A DNA stretch of 64,000 bases from Myxococcus stipitatus (lineage in GTDB: Bacteria; Myxococcota; Myxococcia; Myxococcales; Myxococcaceae): contig NZ_JAKCFI010000022.1 in assembly GCF_021412625.1 (NCBI RefSeq), positions 1 to 64,000 on the forward strand, given 5' to 3'. Below, piece by piece: positions 51,908-60,307 of the stretch. The notes under the pieces are model-generated. The model saw only the letters and a program-made list of their open reading frames with translations. It was not told the origin of the DNA and made no database searches. A program made the translations under genes and the position numbers. Every line of letters starts with the position of its first letter. Position 1 is the stretch's first letter.

Positions 51908-52243
51908 ATGGCCTACGTCGTCGCCGACCCTTGCATCAAGTGCAAGTACACCGACTGTGTCGAGGTCTGCCCGGTCAATTGCTTCTACGAGGGGGCGAAC
52001 TTCCTGGTCATCCATCCGGATGAGTGCATCGACTGCGGTGCCTGCGAGCCGGTGTGCCCCACCAAGGCCATCTTCCCGGAGACCGAGCTGCCCGAGAAGT
52101 GGAAGGAGTACAAGGCGCTGAACGCCGACTTCGCCGGCAGGTGGCCCAACCTCGCGGAGAAGAAGAAGGAGCTGCCCGAGGCCGAGGATTACAAGACCCA
52201 GGAGAACAAGCGCTCCTTGCTGGACCCCGCTCCGGGCAAGTAG
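51908..52243 (+). CDS. fdxA: FdxA-type seven-iron ferredoxin
   Basis: A 111-residue [3Fe-4S][4Fe-4S] electron carrier. Nine cysteines at 9, 12, 17, 21, 25, 40, 43, 46 and 50 correspond to Azotobacter FdI with an offset of one. By analogy the 3Fe cluster uses C9, C17 and C50, and the 4Fe cluster uses C21, C40, C43 and C46. The C-terminal half is helical and Lys/Glu-rich, as in the FdI family. The ATG is preceded by AGAGGAGAGC. Redox partner unknown; the upstream asd needs NADPH, not ferredoxin. Confidence 0.96.
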   Translation: MAYVVADPCIKCKYTDCVEVCPVNCFYEGANFLVIHPDECIDCGACEPVCPTKAIFPETELPEKWKEYKALNADFAGRWPNLAEKKKELPEAEDYKTQENKRSLLDPAPGK

Positions 52244-52267
52244 TCCGCTGGCGTCCGTGTGATGGAA

Positions 52268-52304
52268 GAAGGCCCTCCCGCCGGATTCCGGCGAGGGGGC
52301 CTTC
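52268..52304 (+). terminator. Terminator-like hairpin after fdxA
   Basis: GAAGGCCCTC (52268-52277) pairs with GGGGGCCTTC (52295-52304) with one G-T-type mismatch, and inside it GCCGG/CCGGC adds five pairs. It is between convergent fdxA and a minus-strand gene. Confidence 0.7.
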
Positions 52305-52320
52305 GTCGTCTGGGGCCGCC

Positions 52321-53145
52321 TCATTCGGACCGCAGGGTGCTCAGCTTCAGGCCGCGCGTGGTCAGCGCTTCGCGCAGACGGACGAGCGTCGCCTCGGGCA
52401 CGGGCGCGCCTCGCCCCTGGATGCGCAGCGCCACCTCCCGCGGCCCCGTGCGCTCGACCTCCACCGTCGCGTCCAGCGTGCCGCGCAGGCTCATGCTCAG
52501 GGCGGGGCGCTGGGACTTCACGAAGGCCTCGATGCGCTCGATGAGCTCGAGCGCCGCGTCGACGCGCGCCGTCGGCGGCTCCACCTCCGCGGGCCCTGGC
52601 GTCCCCGCCGTCGAAACCTGCGGACGCGGGGTGCCCGTCACTGCGTCCACCCCCGTGTCCGCGTGGACCGGGGCCAGGGGTAGGGGCGGAGGCTCCGTTC
52701 GCGGTTCGCGCCTGGGGGGCGTCATCCCCCGCGTGAGCTCCCGGGAGAGCTCGCGGACCACCAGCTCCGTGAGGCGATGCTCGGTGCGCTCCTCATGCCG
52801 TGCCCCGGCCTCGTCGCGCACCGTGCTCAACCGCAGTGACTCGGTGTTCATCGCCTGACGCTTCGTGGCGAGGGCCTCCGGATGGGCCAACGCGACGTGG
52901 TGCCTGGGCTGCTGCGCCGTCGTTCCCCCGAGTGGCCGTCCGGTGTCGGGGCCACGCGGCGCAAAGGCCTGTGTCCCCGCGGTCCGCAGGGCTCCACCCT
53001 GGGGGGGACGTGGGGTCGTCGGGAGGGGCGGTGCGCGGGGGCGCTGGGGGCGCGCGGTCCCGAGGATGTCCTGGAACCGGGCGCCCTCGCGCGTGCTCGT
53101 CGACACGGTGTTCCTGGGGGATTCGTCCGGACGCTCGACCTTCAT
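52321..53145 (-). CDS. Hypothetical protein, Pro/Arg-rich with a small C-terminal beta domain
   Basis: A 274-residue protein that I do not recognise. Residues 1-95 are rich in Pro, Arg, Thr and Gly and probably disordered. Residues 100-140 form a charged helix (EERTEHRLTELVVRELSREL). A second disordered part (140-190) follows. The C-terminal 80 residues (ALELIERIEAFVKSQRPALS, then LDATVEVERTGPREVALRI) look like a compact alpha/beta unit. The outline recalls the C-terminal domain of hook-length/needle-length regulators (FliK/HrpP type) seen next to type III secretion genes, but no such genes are near. Low-complexity codon use matches its neighbours. Confidence 0.5.
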   Translation of the reverse strand: MKVERPDESPRNTVSTSTREGARFQDILGTARPQRPRAPPLPTTPRPPQGGALRTAGTQAFAPRGPDTGRPLGGTTAQQPRHHVALAHPEALATKRQAMNTESLRLSTVRDEAGARHEERTEHRLTELVVRELSRELTRGMTPPRREPRTEPPPLPLAPVHADTGVDAVTGTPRPQVSTAGTPGPAEVEPPTARVDAALELIERIEAFVKSQRPALSMSLRGTLDATVEVERTGPREVALRIQGRGAPVPEATLVRLREALTTRGLKLSTLRSE

Positions 53146-53280
53146 GTCAGCCCTCGCGTGAAGTGGCGGGGAGGGCTGAGCAGGTCGCGTGCCACCGGCT
53201 CCGGAGTGGCCGCACGCGGGCGCGGTCGGGCCACGGGGAGGGCGGCGTGCGCGGCGCGGGACGGTCGTCCCGTGGCGCGG

Positions 53281-54330
53281 TCAGCGGAACTTGCCGAAGG
53301 CGCCTGGCTGGACGGGGGCGATACCCGACAGGTCGTTGACCGCGAGCGGACAGTTGGCCAGGGCCATGGGTTCGACGTACGTGGTGATCTTCGACCAGTC
53401 CCGCTCCTGGAAGATGAGCCCTTCGCGCAGCTCGATGGTGGCGAGGCCCTTCTTGTACTCCCAGAAGCGCCCCCGGATGAGCACGCGGCTGCCCTTGAGG
53501 AGCTTGTTGAGGTCCGTGTACTGCTTGTCGAGCAGCTGCGCGGTGACCTCCACGCGCTCGCGCTTGCGCGGCTTGCCGAAGCGGAACTCGTAGGACGTCG
53601 TCGGCCCGGCCTCCGGCTCCGTCCACGCCAGGCGGGCCATCATCTTCGCGGGCTCGGGCTCCTCGCCCTTCTTGAGGCGCTTCTTCTTCGGCTGCTCGAG
53701 CTTCACGTCGATGAGCTCCAGGCCGCCGAAGGCCACGTCGTGGTCCAGGTAGTTGTCGCGGAAGAGGGCCTCGGCGGTGGACTGGGCCACCGAGTTGACG
53801 CGCAGGACCTCTTCCTTGTAGCGCTCGCGCAGCACGGGGATGGTGAGCAGGAAGCTGTCCACCGGCTGCACGCCCTCGGAGAGGAACTTCAGCCGGGGGA
53901 TGTCGATGGCGGGGTAGTGCGGCAGGAGCGCCTCGGCGGTCGCCAGCCACTCCGCGCGCAGCTTCCTGTCGATGAGCACCCTGCGCACCATGGCCACGAA
54001 GACGGAGTTGCCCTGGAACTGCGGCGTCACCAGCTGGGTGTTCAGCGCCTGCGCGAGCGCGGGGTCGAGCATGAAGTTCTCGTCGCGCCGGTGGAAGAAC
54101 GGGCCCACCTCGCCGAGCATCGTCAGCAGCGCGCCCACCACCTGCGCGCAGCCCGCGTCGTCGGTCCCCTGGTCGAGCGCGCGGAACATGCGCGTGCGCG
54201 TGAAGCGCCGGTCCAGGTCCGTGTCGCGGAAGACGGGGGCCTCGCCTGTTCCGAAGAAGACCTCCGGCTGGGCGGCGGCGGGCAGGGACAGCAGGCTCAG
54301 GCAGAGCGTGAACAGTCGGGCGAGTCGCAT
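53281..54330 (-). CDS. Exported protein of unknown function
   Basis: A 349-residue protein with a signal peptide MRLARLFTLCLSLLSLPAAA (cleavage near AAA-Q at 20-21). The mature part is soluble, with a predicted helical N-terminal two thirds (RRVLIDRKLRAEWLATAEAL, VDSFLLTIPVLRERYKEEV) and a beta-rich C-terminal third containing LIRGRFWEYKKGLATIELRE. Three cysteines, one near the C terminus (NCPLAVNDLSG). No lipobox or membrane segment. It is 16 bases downstream of the MFS gene, so co-transcription is possible. I recognise no family. Confidence 0.7.
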   Translation of the reverse strand: MRLARLFTLCLSLLSLPAAAQPEVFFGTGEAPVFRDTDLDRRFTRTRMFRALDQGTDDAGCAQVVGALLTMLGEVGPFFHRRDENFMLDPALAQALNTQLVTPQFQGNSVFVAMVRRVLIDRKLRAEWLATAEALLPHYPAIDIPRLKFLSEGVQPVDSFLLTIPVLRERYKEEVLRVNSVAQSTAEALFRDNYLDHDVAFGGLELIDVKLEQPKKKRLKKGEEPEPAKMMARLAWTEPEAGPTTSYEFRFGKPRKRERVEVTAQLLDKQYTDLNKLLKGSRVLIRGRFWEYKKGLATIELREGLIFQERDWSKITTYVEPMALANCPLAVNDLSGIAPVQPGAFGKFR

Positions 54331-54345
54331 GCGCCCGGCAGCCTA

Positions 54346-55524
54346 TCACCCCGAGGCCCCCGCGCAGAGCCCCCGCGCCTCGGCCGGAGCGGCGACGGCC
54401 CGCAGGACGAGGAGGGCCGCGACGAGCTCCAGCACGCCGGCCACGGCGAAGAGCCGGTGTCCTCCGAGCCAGTCGTAGCCCGCGCCCGACGACACGTAGC
54501 CCACCAGTCCCCCGAATCCGAAGGTGACGGCGGCGAACAGGGCCTGCCCCGAGGCGCGAAGCTCCGGCGGCACGCGTCGCGAGAGGAAGGCCACGCTCGC
54601 CACGTAGAACGCGCCGAACGTCAGGCCGTGCAGCGGCGCGAGCCCCACCAGCCCCCAGGCCGTCGACGTCAGCGCCATGCCACCCCAGCGCACCGCGCTC
54701 GCCGCGAACGCGAACGCCAGCACCTGTCGCGGCGTCCACGACCCGGTCAGTCGTGGGTAGAAGGCCATCACCCCCACCTCCGCGAGCACGCCCAGCCCGG
54801 CCACCAGACCCACCACGGTGGGTGTCAGCCCCAGCTCCATGACGTGGATGGAGAACGTCCCGTGGAACGGGGCGCAGGCCAGCCAGTGCAGGCTGGTGCC
54901 GGCCAGCAACCAGCGCATGTCGGGGTGCCGCAACAAGCGCAAGCCCGCGAGCGGATGCAGCCTCCGGTCGGGCGCGGTGGAGTCCTTCAACAGGAGGCTC
55001 CAGGGCACGAGCGCCGACAGCAGGACGAGCGGCACGCGCACCACGGTCTGGTCCACGCCCGACGCGAACAGCCCGAAGAGGACGGTGGACGTGATGAAGC
55101 CCACGGAGCCGAACAAACGCACGCGCGCGAAGGTGTCTCCCGTGCGCGCCACGTGGTGAAGCGTGAGGGTATCCATGAGCGGCGTGAACGACGACGCGAA
55201 GCACGCGTAGAGCGCCATCGTCGCCATCAGCGCGGGGAAGGTCCGCGCGGTGGACACCCAGCCGAACGCGAGCGCGGCGCCGAGCGTCAACCCGGTGAGG
55301 ACCCGGGCCGCACGCCCAGTGCGATCCGCGAGGTGTCCCCACAGGTGGGGAGCGAGCAGGGAGATGGCCGGTGACAAGCCGAGCAGCACGCCGACCTGCG
55401 TCGCGGAGAGGGAGAGCGAGCGGAAGTACGCTGGCAGGAACGGCAGGATGATTCCGACCGAGGCGAAGTAGAGGAAGTAGAAGCCCGCCAGGGGGAGGCG
55501 TCGGGGAGCGGGGGCCGGGCTCAT
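54346..55524 (-). CDS. Major facilitator superfamily transporter
   Basis: A 392-residue inner-membrane transporter with about 12 helices. After the first helix (LAGFYFLYFASVGIILPFLP), the loop-2/3 region is WGHLADRTGRAARVLTG (MFS motif A), and the second half has VGLVAGLGVLAEVGVMAFYP with the paired motif. The MFS_1-like outline and RVRLFGSVGFI segment resemble the nucleoside/HCA-type branch (compare NupG, HcaT), but substrate cannot be given. ATG 55524 is chosen; ATG 55545 is possible and would overlap the GNAT promoter region. Divergent from the GNAT gene. Confidence 0.88.
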   Translation of the reverse strand: MSPAPAPRRLPLAGFYFLYFASVGIILPFLPAYFRSLSLSATQVGVLLGLSPAISLLAPHLWGHLADRTGRAARVLTGLTLGAALAFGWVSTARTFPALMATMALYACFASSFTPLMDTLTLHHVARTGDTFARVRLFGSVGFITSTVLFGLFASGVDQTVVRVPLVLLSALVPWSLLLKDSTAPDRRLHPLAGLRLLRHPDMRWLLAGTSLHWLACAPFHGTFSIHVMELGLTPTVVGLVAGLGVLAEVGVMAFYPRLTGSWTPRQVLAFAFAASAVRWGGMALTSTAWGLVGLAPLHGLTFGAFYVASVAFLSRRVPPELRASGQALFAAVTFGFGGLVGYVSSGAGYDWLGGHRLFAVAGVLELVAALLVLRAVAAPAEARGLCAGASG

Positions 55525-55603
55525 GAAGGGTTGGAACCTTGACATGTCGGGCCGCTTTTTCCGCCTGTTGACCTCGCTTTCTTTTGTGTACCTTGCCCGC
55601 GAC

Positions 55604-56080
55604 ATGGCCAGTCCCACGGAAACATCCGCGCCCGTCACCATCACCCAGATCCAGGGTGAGGCGGAGCTCATGCAGGCGCTCGCCATTCGCGAGGTGGTGT
55701 TCATCGAGGAGCAGCACGTCCCCGAGGGCATCGAGCGCGACGCCGAGGACGCGCACGCCTACCACGTCATCGCCTATCAGGCCGGCCACGCCATCGGCAC
55801 GGGGCGGCTGGTGATGCTGCCCCAACCCCCCACGGGGCAAACGGGCAAGTGGGGTCAGATTGGCCGCATGGCGGTCCTCCAGGCGCACCGCAAGGCGCGC
55901 GTGGGTTCGATGCTGCTGACGTCGCTGGAGGAGGAGGCGCGTCGTCGGGGCGTCGAGGGCGTCATGCTGCACGCCCAGCTCTACGCGCTCGAGTTCTACA
56001 AGAAGCACGGCTACGTGGCCGTGGGCTCGGTGTTCGAGGAAGGTGGCATCGACCACCTCGAGATGCACAAGCGCTTCTAG
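55604..56080 (+). CDS. GNAT-family N-acetyltransferase
   Basis: A 158-residue acetyl-CoA-dependent acyltransferase. The N-terminal LMQALAIREVVFIEEQHVPE is typical of the ElaA/YjcF-type subgroup (REVVFIEEQ). The acetyl-CoA loop is QIGRMAVLQAHRKARVGSML with Q/R-x-x-K/R-x-R. Then VMLHAQLYALEFYKKHGYVAVG completes the fold. The ATG at 55604 follows a T-rich stretch; TTGACC at 55568-55573 could be a -35 box but the -10 is poor. It ends three bases before the convergent hrpB stop. Substrate unknown. Confidence 0.88.
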   Translation: MASPTETSAPVTITQIQGEAELMQALAIREVVFIEEQHVPEGIERDAEDAHAYHVIAYQAGHAIGTGRLVMLPQPPTGQTGKWGQIGRMAVLQAHRKARVGSMLLTSLEEEARRRGVEGVMLHAQLYALEFYKKHGYVAVGSVFEEGGIDHLEMHKRF

Positions 56081-56083
56081 TCG

Positions 56084-58648
56084 TCAGCGCCGCGGAGGCC
56101 GGGGCGCGGGTGGCTGCGCGTGCCTCGGGTCCTCCGGCCACGAGTGCCGAGGGTACTTGCGGCACAGCTCCTTGCGGATGGCCGGATAGTGCCGCTCCCA
56201 GAAGCCGGCCAGGTCCGTGGTCACCTGCACCGCGCGCATGTTGGGCGCGAGCAGGTGGAGCACCAGCGGGACGCGGCCCGCGCAGACGCTGGGACCCTGG
56301 GCCATGCCGAAGAAGTCCTGGAGGCGTGACTCGACCCAGGGCGGCTTGCCCGGCTCGTAGTGGACCTTGACGCCGCGGCCACCGGGCAGGGTGACGCGCT
56401 CGGGCGCGTGGGCCGCGAGCAGGCGCTGCTGCTCCGACGACAGGCGCGCGTAGAGGGCGTCGAGCAGCGACACGCCCTCGAGGTCCTTGAAGCTGCGCGC
56501 GTCCGAGCACAGCGACGCGAGCGCGTCCCGGAGGAAGCCATCGTCGACGGTGGGGAACTTCGCCTCGGGGAAGGCCTGCGCGAGCAGGGCCACGCGGGTG
56601 CGCCACTGCTCCAGGGCCTCGGGGTCGGCGAACTGGCCGGGCCCCGCTGCGAGCGCCGCCTCGACGAGCACGCGCGCGGCCGCCTCCGAGGGAGGTGCGG
56701 GGGCGCGGGTCTCCTCCAGCACGAGGTTGCCGTAGGACAGGCGGGTGAGGCGCTCCACGCGGCGCGCATCGGCGTTCCACTGGAGGGTGTCCACCTCCTC
56801 GAGCGCGTCCGGGTAGAGGTCGAGCAGCCACTCCGGCTCCACGGCGCTGGCCAGGCGCACCACGGCGCCACGGCCCGGGCGCTCCTCGGCGTCCACGGCC
56901 ACCATGAGGTCGGCGTCCTGGACGACGCTCATCTCGGACAGCGACGCGGTGCCGCCGCCGAACATCAGGAGCTCCGGGGCGCGCGGGCGGCGTCGACGCG
57001 CGACGCGGTCCGGGTAGCCGGCGAGGACGCTGAGCATCAGGGCCTGTTCGAGGTCCTCGGGGCGTTGGGGGCGCGCGGCCTGTCCGCGCACCGCGCGCCG
57101 GAGCTGCTTCTGGACGCGGTCGACGGCCTGCACCGCGCTCTGTTCGAGGGACAGCGAGTGGAGTCGCCCGGACGCGAAGCTGGCGCGCTCCGCGTCGCGG
57201 AAGCGCTCCAGCAGCTCGAGCAGGTCGGAGGGGCCGCTGACGACGGCCGCGGCGCGGTGGCCGCCGCCCAGGTTGGCGCGGGCCTCGCGGCGGATGTCCC
57301 GCTCGCCCATGAGGGCCGCGAGCGTGGCTGCCTCGGCGCCGACGCCTCGGCGCTCGCCCTCGACGATGACGCGGGCCTGACGGGGGTGGACGGGGAAGCG
57401 GAGCAGGCGCTGGCCGATGTCGGTGACCTTGCCGCGTGTGTCCACCGCGCCCAGGCGGCCCAGCAGCGTCTCCGCGGCCTCGAGGGACGCGGGAGGAGGG
57501 GGTTCGAAGAAGGGGAAGGCGCCCAGGTCGGTGACGCCGGAGGCGCGCAGGGCGAGCACCGTCTCCGCCAGGTCCATGCGGCGAATCTCGGGGGCCTCCT
57601 GCTCGGGTCGACCGTCGAAGTCGTGCTGGGTGTACAGCCGCAGGCAGTGGCCCGCCCGGGTGCGGCCCGCGCGGCCGGCGCGTTGGATGGCGGAGGCGCG
57701 GCTGACCTTGGAGAGCTTGAGGGTGGGCAGGCCGGACCAGGGCGAGTGGCTGGCGACGCGGGCCAGTCCGGAGTCGATGACCACGGCCACGCCGTCGATG
57801 GTGACGGAGGTCTCCGCCACGTTGGTGGAGAGGATGAGCTTGCGGCGCGAGCTGCGGCGCACGGCGCGGTCCTGTTCGGCGGGCGTCAGGTCGCCGTGCA
57901 GGGGGAGCACGTCGGTGTCGTGTCGCTCGGCGAACTCCGCGCAGGTGTCGCGGGTGCGGCGGATCTCCCCGGCGCCGGGGAGGAACACGAGCACGTCGCC
58001 GTCGACGCCGGCGGCGAACAGGCGCTTGAGGCCGGCGAGCACCTGCTGGTCCAGGTGCCGGTCGTCTGGGGCGGGCAGGTACTCCACGCTGACGTCGAAG
58101 CGGCGTCCCTGGGATCGCAGCGAGGGGCAACCTCCGAGGTAGGCACGGACGGGTTCGGCCTCCAGGGTCGCGGACATCACGACGAGCTTGAGGTCGGGCC
58201 GGGCGGTCTCCTGGAGGCGCCGCAGCATGGCGAGGGAGATGTCGGCGGAGAGGTGCCGCTCGTGGAACTCGTCGAGCACGACGATGCCCACGTCGCGCAG
58301 GGTGGGGTCGGTGAGCAGGCGGCGTCCGAGGACGCCCTCGGTGACGAAGGACAGCCGGGTCTTCGGGCCGCGCACGTCCTCGAAGCGGACCTGGTAGCCG
58401 ACCGTCTCGCCGACGCGCTCGCCAATCTCCTCGGAGACGCGCTGGGCGGCGAGGCGGGTGGGGAGTCGCCGTGGCTGGAGGACGACGATCTCCTTGCCCT
58501 GGCCGAGGCCCGCCTCGAGCAGTGCGCGAGGCACTCGCGTCGTCTTGCCCGCGCCGGGAGGCGCCTCGAGCACGAGTGAGCGTGCGCCTCGCAGCGTGGA
58601 GACGATCTCCGGCAGGAGCGGATCGATGGGAAGGGGGGCGTCCGCCAT
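56084..58648 (-). CDS. hrpB: ATP-dependent helicase HrpB
   Basis: An 854-residue DEAH/RHA-type RNA helicase. Walker A is APPGAGKTT (about 29-37), motif II is DEFH at 126-129, SAT (VVMSATLEAEPV) is motif III, and the C-terminal RecA domain has TNVAETSVTIDGV and RAIQRAGRAGRT-like (SAIQRAGRAGRTRAG). The ratchet/HrpB_C region ends with RKYPRHSWPEDPRHAQPPAP, a typical HrpB end. Its exact cellular RNA substrate is not known in most bacteria. ATG 58648 has GAGAGG-type purines upstream. It is 35 bases from the repeat protein upstream of it (minus strand). Confidence 0.96.
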   Translation of the reverse strand: MADAPLPIDPLLPEIVSTLRGARSLVLEAPPGAGKTTRVPRALLEAGLGQGKEIVVLQPRRLPTRLAAQRVSEEIGERVGETVGYQVRFEDVRGPKTRLSFVTEGVLGRRLLTDPTLRDVGIVVLDEFHERHLSADISLAMLRRLQETARPDLKLVVMSATLEAEPVRAYLGGCPSLRSQGRRFDVSVEYLPAPDDRHLDQQVLAGLKRLFAAGVDGDVLVFLPGAGEIRRTRDTCAEFAERHDTDVLPLHGDLTPAEQDRAVRRSSRRKLILSTNVAETSVTIDGVAVVIDSGLARVASHSPWSGLPTLKLSKVSRASAIQRAGRAGRTRAGHCLRLYTQHDFDGRPEQEAPEIRRMDLAETVLALRASGVTDLGAFPFFEPPPPASLEAAETLLGRLGAVDTRGKVTDIGQRLLRFPVHPRQARVIVEGERRGVGAEAATLAALMGERDIRREARANLGGGHRAAAVVSGPSDLLELLERFRDAERASFASGRLHSLSLEQSAVQAVDRVQKQLRRAVRGQAARPQRPEDLEQALMLSVLAGYPDRVARRRRPRAPELLMFGGGTASLSEMSVVQDADLMVAVDAEERPGRGAVVRLASAVEPEWLLDLYPDALEEVDTLQWNADARRVERLTRLSYGNLVLEETRAPAPPSEAAARVLVEAALAAGPGQFADPEALEQWRTRVALLAQAFPEAKFPTVDDGFLRDALASLCSDARSFKDLEGVSLLDALYARLSSEQQRLLAAHAPERVTLPGGRGVKVHYEPGKPPWVESRLQDFFGMAQGPSVCAGRVPLVLHLLAPNMRAVQVTTDLAGFWERHYPAIRKELCRKYPRHSWPEDPRHAQPPAPRPPRR

Positions 58649-58683
58649 GGACGGGGTCCTCTCACGTCGCGGGGGAGGCCCGC

Positions 58684-60258
58684 TCAGGGTGTCTCGGTTC
58701 CTGCGGTGTCCGGCGAGCCCTTCTTCTTGCGCACGCGGGGCGACTGCGCGCGGCCGGACTCCTGGGGGGCGCCGGCGTTCGCCGAGGACTGCTTCCGTCC
58801 GTGTGCGTCGTTGGTGCCGCGCTCGTCGTCGGACGTCGTGTGACCTTGCGCGTCCTCGTCGGTGGGCGTCGCGTCGGCGCTGCCCGCCGCCTTGCGTCCG
58901 CGCGATGCCTCGGAGTCGGACGCAGCGTCGTCACCGCCCGCCGCCTTGCGTCCGCGCGATGCCTTGGAGTCGGACGCAGCGTCGTCACCGCCCGCCGCCT
59001 TGCGCCCGCGCGATGCCTCGGAGTCGGACGCAGCGTCGTCACCGCCCGTCGCCTTGCGCCCGCGCGATGCCTCGGAGTCGGACGCAGCGTCGTCACCGCC
59101 CGTCGCCTTTCGTCCGCGCGATGCCTCGGAGTCGGACGCAGCGTCGGTGCCGCCCGCCGCCTTTCGTCCGCGCGCGGCCTCGCGCTTGTCGACGGGCGGG
59201 GCGGCGTCATCGTCCGAGGTGCGTCCGGACTTCTTTCGGGACGCCGGACGTGAGGGCGCCGACTCGTCGATGGCCAGCGACTCTTCCGTCGCGGGGATCG
59301 CGGCGTCCAGAGATGGCGCGGTGGCCTCATGCGCGATGGCGTCGGTGGCGTCGGCCTCGTCCACCGTGGGGGCCTCCGAGTCGGGAGTGGCGTCGGGGGA
59401 GGGAGCCGCGGCGGGCGTCGCAGCTGCGGCGGCGGAGAGGTCGTGCTCCGGGCCTCCGGCGTCGAGCGCGGCGACCTCGGCCAGTTCGGCCTCGGTGGGC
59501 TCCATGGAGTCGACGGGCTCGGCGTCGAGGCCGGCGACGCCGTCATCGGCAAGGGCGAGGCCGCGGCCCGCGCGGCGCTTCGGCTTGAGGTTGAGGCCCG
59601 CTGCTTCATGGACGCTCGGCACGGGGACGAGCGCGGCCTCGGACAACAGGCGTGCCTGTCGCAGGGCGACATCGAGCTTGCGGCCCAGGGCGACGAGCTC
59701 CTCTCGGAGCACGGTCTCGACCTCGGGCGTCAGGGGGGCGGGTTCGTGACTGGAGCGCCAGGCGGTATGAGCGGCCACGACCTGTTCCATCACCGGCCGC
59801 ACCATGGCGAAGTCCTCGCGGGCGAAGATTCGCGTCACGTACGCGCTGCGCGTGCGGCGCTCGTACGAGGTCGCGTACTCGATGATGACATCGCGTGGCG
59901 CGCGGCGCAGCTGGGGGAACTTGAGGTGGGGGAAGAGCGCCTCGATGACGGGCGCGCGGCTGCTGGCGGTGAAGGTGATGCCGGCGTGGAGCTTCTCCAG
60001 CGCATCGACCCAGAGCCCTTGCTGGTGGAAGGCGTATTCCTCGCGCGCCTCTTCGAGCTCGGGCAGGTCCTTCACGCGGTCCAGCACGTCGGCGGAGGGG
60101 GCGCGCGCGGTGCGCACCAGCTCCAGGGCGGTGGCGAGCCAGCCCTTCTCGGCGTCGAGGCCGGGTCGGTCGGCGAGCATCTCTCCCGCGCTGGCGATCC
60201 GGGCCTCGAAGGCCTCGGCGAAGCGGATGAGCTCATAGGACTCGAGCGTGGACGACAT
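58684..60258 (-). CDS. Protein with a globular N-terminal domain and RGRK/acidic tandem repeats
   Basis: A 524-residue protein. Residues 1-225 are globular and helical (FAEAFEARIASAGEMLADRP, EALFPHLKFPQLRRAPRDVI), with no family that I know. Residues 226-360 are acidic/Ala-rich and likely disordered (DAGGPEHDLSAAAAATPAAA). Residues about 361-456 are 18-residue repeats alternating a basic RGRK with an acidic DDAASDSEAS run; the 54-bp repeats encoding them are listed separately. The tail is Lys/Arg-rich (PRVRKKKGSPD). Alternation of basic and acidic short motifs recalls the HMGA-like region of myxobacterial CarD (which has RGRP), but the motif differs, so DNA binding is only a hypothesis. Confidence 0.78.
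   Translation of the reverse strand: MSSTLESYELIRFAEAFEARIASAGEMLADRPGLDAEKGWLATALELVRTARAPSADVLDRVKDLPELEEAREEYAFHQQGLWVDALEKLHAGITFTASSRAPVIEALFPHLKFPQLRRAPRDVIIEYATSYERRTRSAYVTRIFAREDFAMVRPVMEQVVAAHTAWRSSHEPAPLTPEVETVLREELVALGRKLDVALRQARLLSEAALVPVPSVHEAAGLNLKPKRRAGRGLALADDGVAGLDAEPVDSMEPTEAELAEVAALDAGGPEHDLSAAAAATPAAAPSPDATPDSEAPTVDEADATDAIAHEATAPSLDAAIPATEESLAIDESAPSRPASRKKSGRTSDDDAAPPVDKREAARGRKAAGGTDAASDSEASRGRKATGGDDAASDSEASRGRKATGGDDAASDSEASRGRKAAGGDDAASDSKASRGRKAAGGDDAASDSEASRGRKAAGSADATPTDEDAQGHTTSDDERGTNDAHGRKQSSANAGAPQESGRAQSPRVRKKKGSPDTAGTETP
58891..59175. repeat. 54-bp in-frame tandem repeat
   Basis: Five complete 54-bp units begin at 58891, 58945, 58999, 59053 and 59107, and a partial one starts at 59161. 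Each starts CTTGCG or CTTTCG on the plus strand and differs at only a few positions (for example CGGAG/TGGAG, GCC/GTC). Units near 58999, 59053 and 59107 are the most alike. Because the period is a multiple of three, copy-number change would keep the frame. Such arrays vary between strains by slippage or recombination. Confidence 0.9.
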
Positions 60259-60307
60259 GCGGACGGGCTCCTCGAATGGGCGGCGGAGATACCACAGCCG
60301 GGCGGCG

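Noticed and set aside
52321..53145. Annotating the gene as FliK/HrpP
   Set aside because: The resemblance is in overall layout only; no diagnostic motif is visible and no secretion genes are nearby.
58891..59175. CRISPR-like array
   Set aside because: The 54-bp units are contiguous with no unique spacers, are in frame within a protein gene and encode a repeated 18-residue motif.
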